This document shows, piece after piece, positions 13,778 through 14,190 of a DNA stretch of 14,190 bases. Each line of letters begins with the position of its first letter. Positions within the stretch are counted from its first letter, which is position 1. This DNA is from Candidatus Aenigmatarchaeota archaeon (GTDB lineage: Archaea > Aenigmatarchaeota > Aenigmatarchaeia > QMZS01). Where the stretch lies: contig JAUXEA010000005.1 of assembly GCA_030620695.1 (NCBI GenBank), forward strand, positions 1-14,190. Direction: 5' to 3'. The notes beneath the pieces were generated by a model. It had not been told where the DNA came from and ran no database searches. It saw only the letters and a list, made by a program, of their open reading frames with translations. The position numbers and the translations under genes were made by a program.

Positions 13778-14122
13778 ATGGGAGATGAAATAGATATATA
13801 TGGGTACAAAAATCCCCACCAGAAAACACTCAGTGATTATGTTGGACTTAACTTTAGAGTAGATATGAGCCAATGGGGGCATATTGTTATCAAAGTAGAA
13901 AATGGAAAGACAAGAGAAACTGAATTAAACATTGAAGATTTACTAAAAGCATATGAATGGAATGGAAAACTAACTGTTGTTTCTGAGAATACTCCTCTTT
14001 CCAGAATTAAAAATGGTATTAAAGAAAGGTGTGAAAACGCTGTTTTTTTCAAAACCTGGGAACCGAAATATAAGAAGTTTAAGAATTATTTAGAAAGATA
14101 TTGGAATGGATTAAATTCTTAA
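13778..14122 (+). CDS. Hypothetical protein, 114 residues
   Basis: I do not recognise a family. It looks soluble, with no hydrophobic helix. The first half is probably beta-rich (LNFRVDMSQWGHIVIKVENGK, about 24-44), and the second half has a helix (NIEDLLKAYEW, 51-61) and a basic, aromatic C-terminal part (WEPKYKKFKNYLERYWNG) that could bind nucleic acid. It has its own promoter box and lies alone between two RNA genes. Similarity to the 114-residue protein at 9719 is limited to length. Confidence 0.72.
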   Translation: MGDEIDIYGYKNPHQKTLSDYVGLNFRVDMSQWGHIVIKVENGKTRETELNIEDLLKAYEWNGKLTVVSENTPLSRIKNGIKERCENAVFFKTWEPKYKKFKNYLERYWNGLNS

Positions 14123-14136
14123 TTTTATTAATTTAT

Positions 14137-14190
14137 GGGCGGATAGTTCAGTAAAACTGCAAACAGTTTTATCATTTAGGCTGTCTTCGC
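14137..14190 (+). tRNA. Possible 5' part of a second tRNA gene, interrupted by a hairpin and cut by the window edge
   Basis: GGGCGGA-TA-GTTC-AGT (14137-14152) has the layout of a tRNA acceptor strand, T8, A9 and D-stem. It is followed at once by an 8-bp perfect hairpin TAAAACTG-CAAA-CAGTTTTA (14152-14171) where the D-loop GG should be. No clean D-stem 3' strand can be placed in the remaining 19 bases. It may be a tRNA with a D-loop intron, but the sequence ends too soon to fold it, and the amino acid cannot be named. Confidence 0.38.

Noticed and set aside
14123..14190. A tRNA on the minus strand at the right edge
   Set aside because: The minus strand could end like an acceptor (TCCGCCCA), but no T-loop with TTC precedes it; the plus-strand reading fits the T8-A9-D-stem pattern better.

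Overview
The window is about one-third GC and gene-dense, and it looks like a small-genome archaeon, probably a DPANN lineage of the Woesearchaeota/Pacearchaeota/Nanoarchaeota type. This placement is my inference. The archaeal markers are an archaeal/eukaryotic-style methionyl-tRNA synthetase, SBDS, Spt4, Bud32, a fibrillarin-like methyltransferase, a proteasome alpha subunit, an archaeosortase-like protein and an intron-bearing tRNA. Most starts have little or no Shine-Dalgarno sequence. Instead a TATTTAAA-like box lies about 15-30 bases upstream, as expected for short-leader or leaderless archaeal transcripts.

Layout: 1-6611 is almost entirely minus strand. In transcription order it holds an archaeosortase-like protein, flpA, bud32 (4-base overlap with flpA), spt4, a membrane protein with the TM-helix domain, SBDS and an AlkA/OGG-like DNA glycosylase. 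A terminator-like palindrome follows, then an unknown 189-residue protein, a 201-base spacer and the 5' part of metG, which runs off the left edge. A bacterial-type GAPDH (minus) and an mgtC-like gene (plus) diverge from a 32-base gap. From 7784 to 11943 everything is on the plus strand: mgtC-like, nnrD, a cysteine-patterned coiled-coil membrane protein, an unknown 114-residue protein, thpR, psmA and a half-length MFS transporter. The MFS gene converges on an HD + DHH phosphohydrolase pair (minus). The right end carries a multi-intron tRNA, another unknown 114-residue protein and what may be the start of a second interrupted tRNA gene.

The most unusual items are two. (1) The gene at 13500-13726 folds into a complete 75-nt tRNA-Ile with anticodon UAU only if three introns (about 65, 41 and 46 nt) are removed, leaving a 6-nt micro-exon in the T-loop. 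(2) The bud32 frame carries an in-frame block of about 147 bases (4771-4917) built from consecutive short palindromes, most of them 9-bp stem, 3-base loop, 9-bp stem. Hairpins of similar design occur in the tRNA introns and in the putative tRNA at the right edge, so one class of short palindromic insert may be spreading through both RNA and protein genes here.

There is no gene-free stretch over 300 bases. The longest spacers are 1450-1650 and 6612-6746. I see no CRISPR array, insertion sequence, integrase or rRNA.
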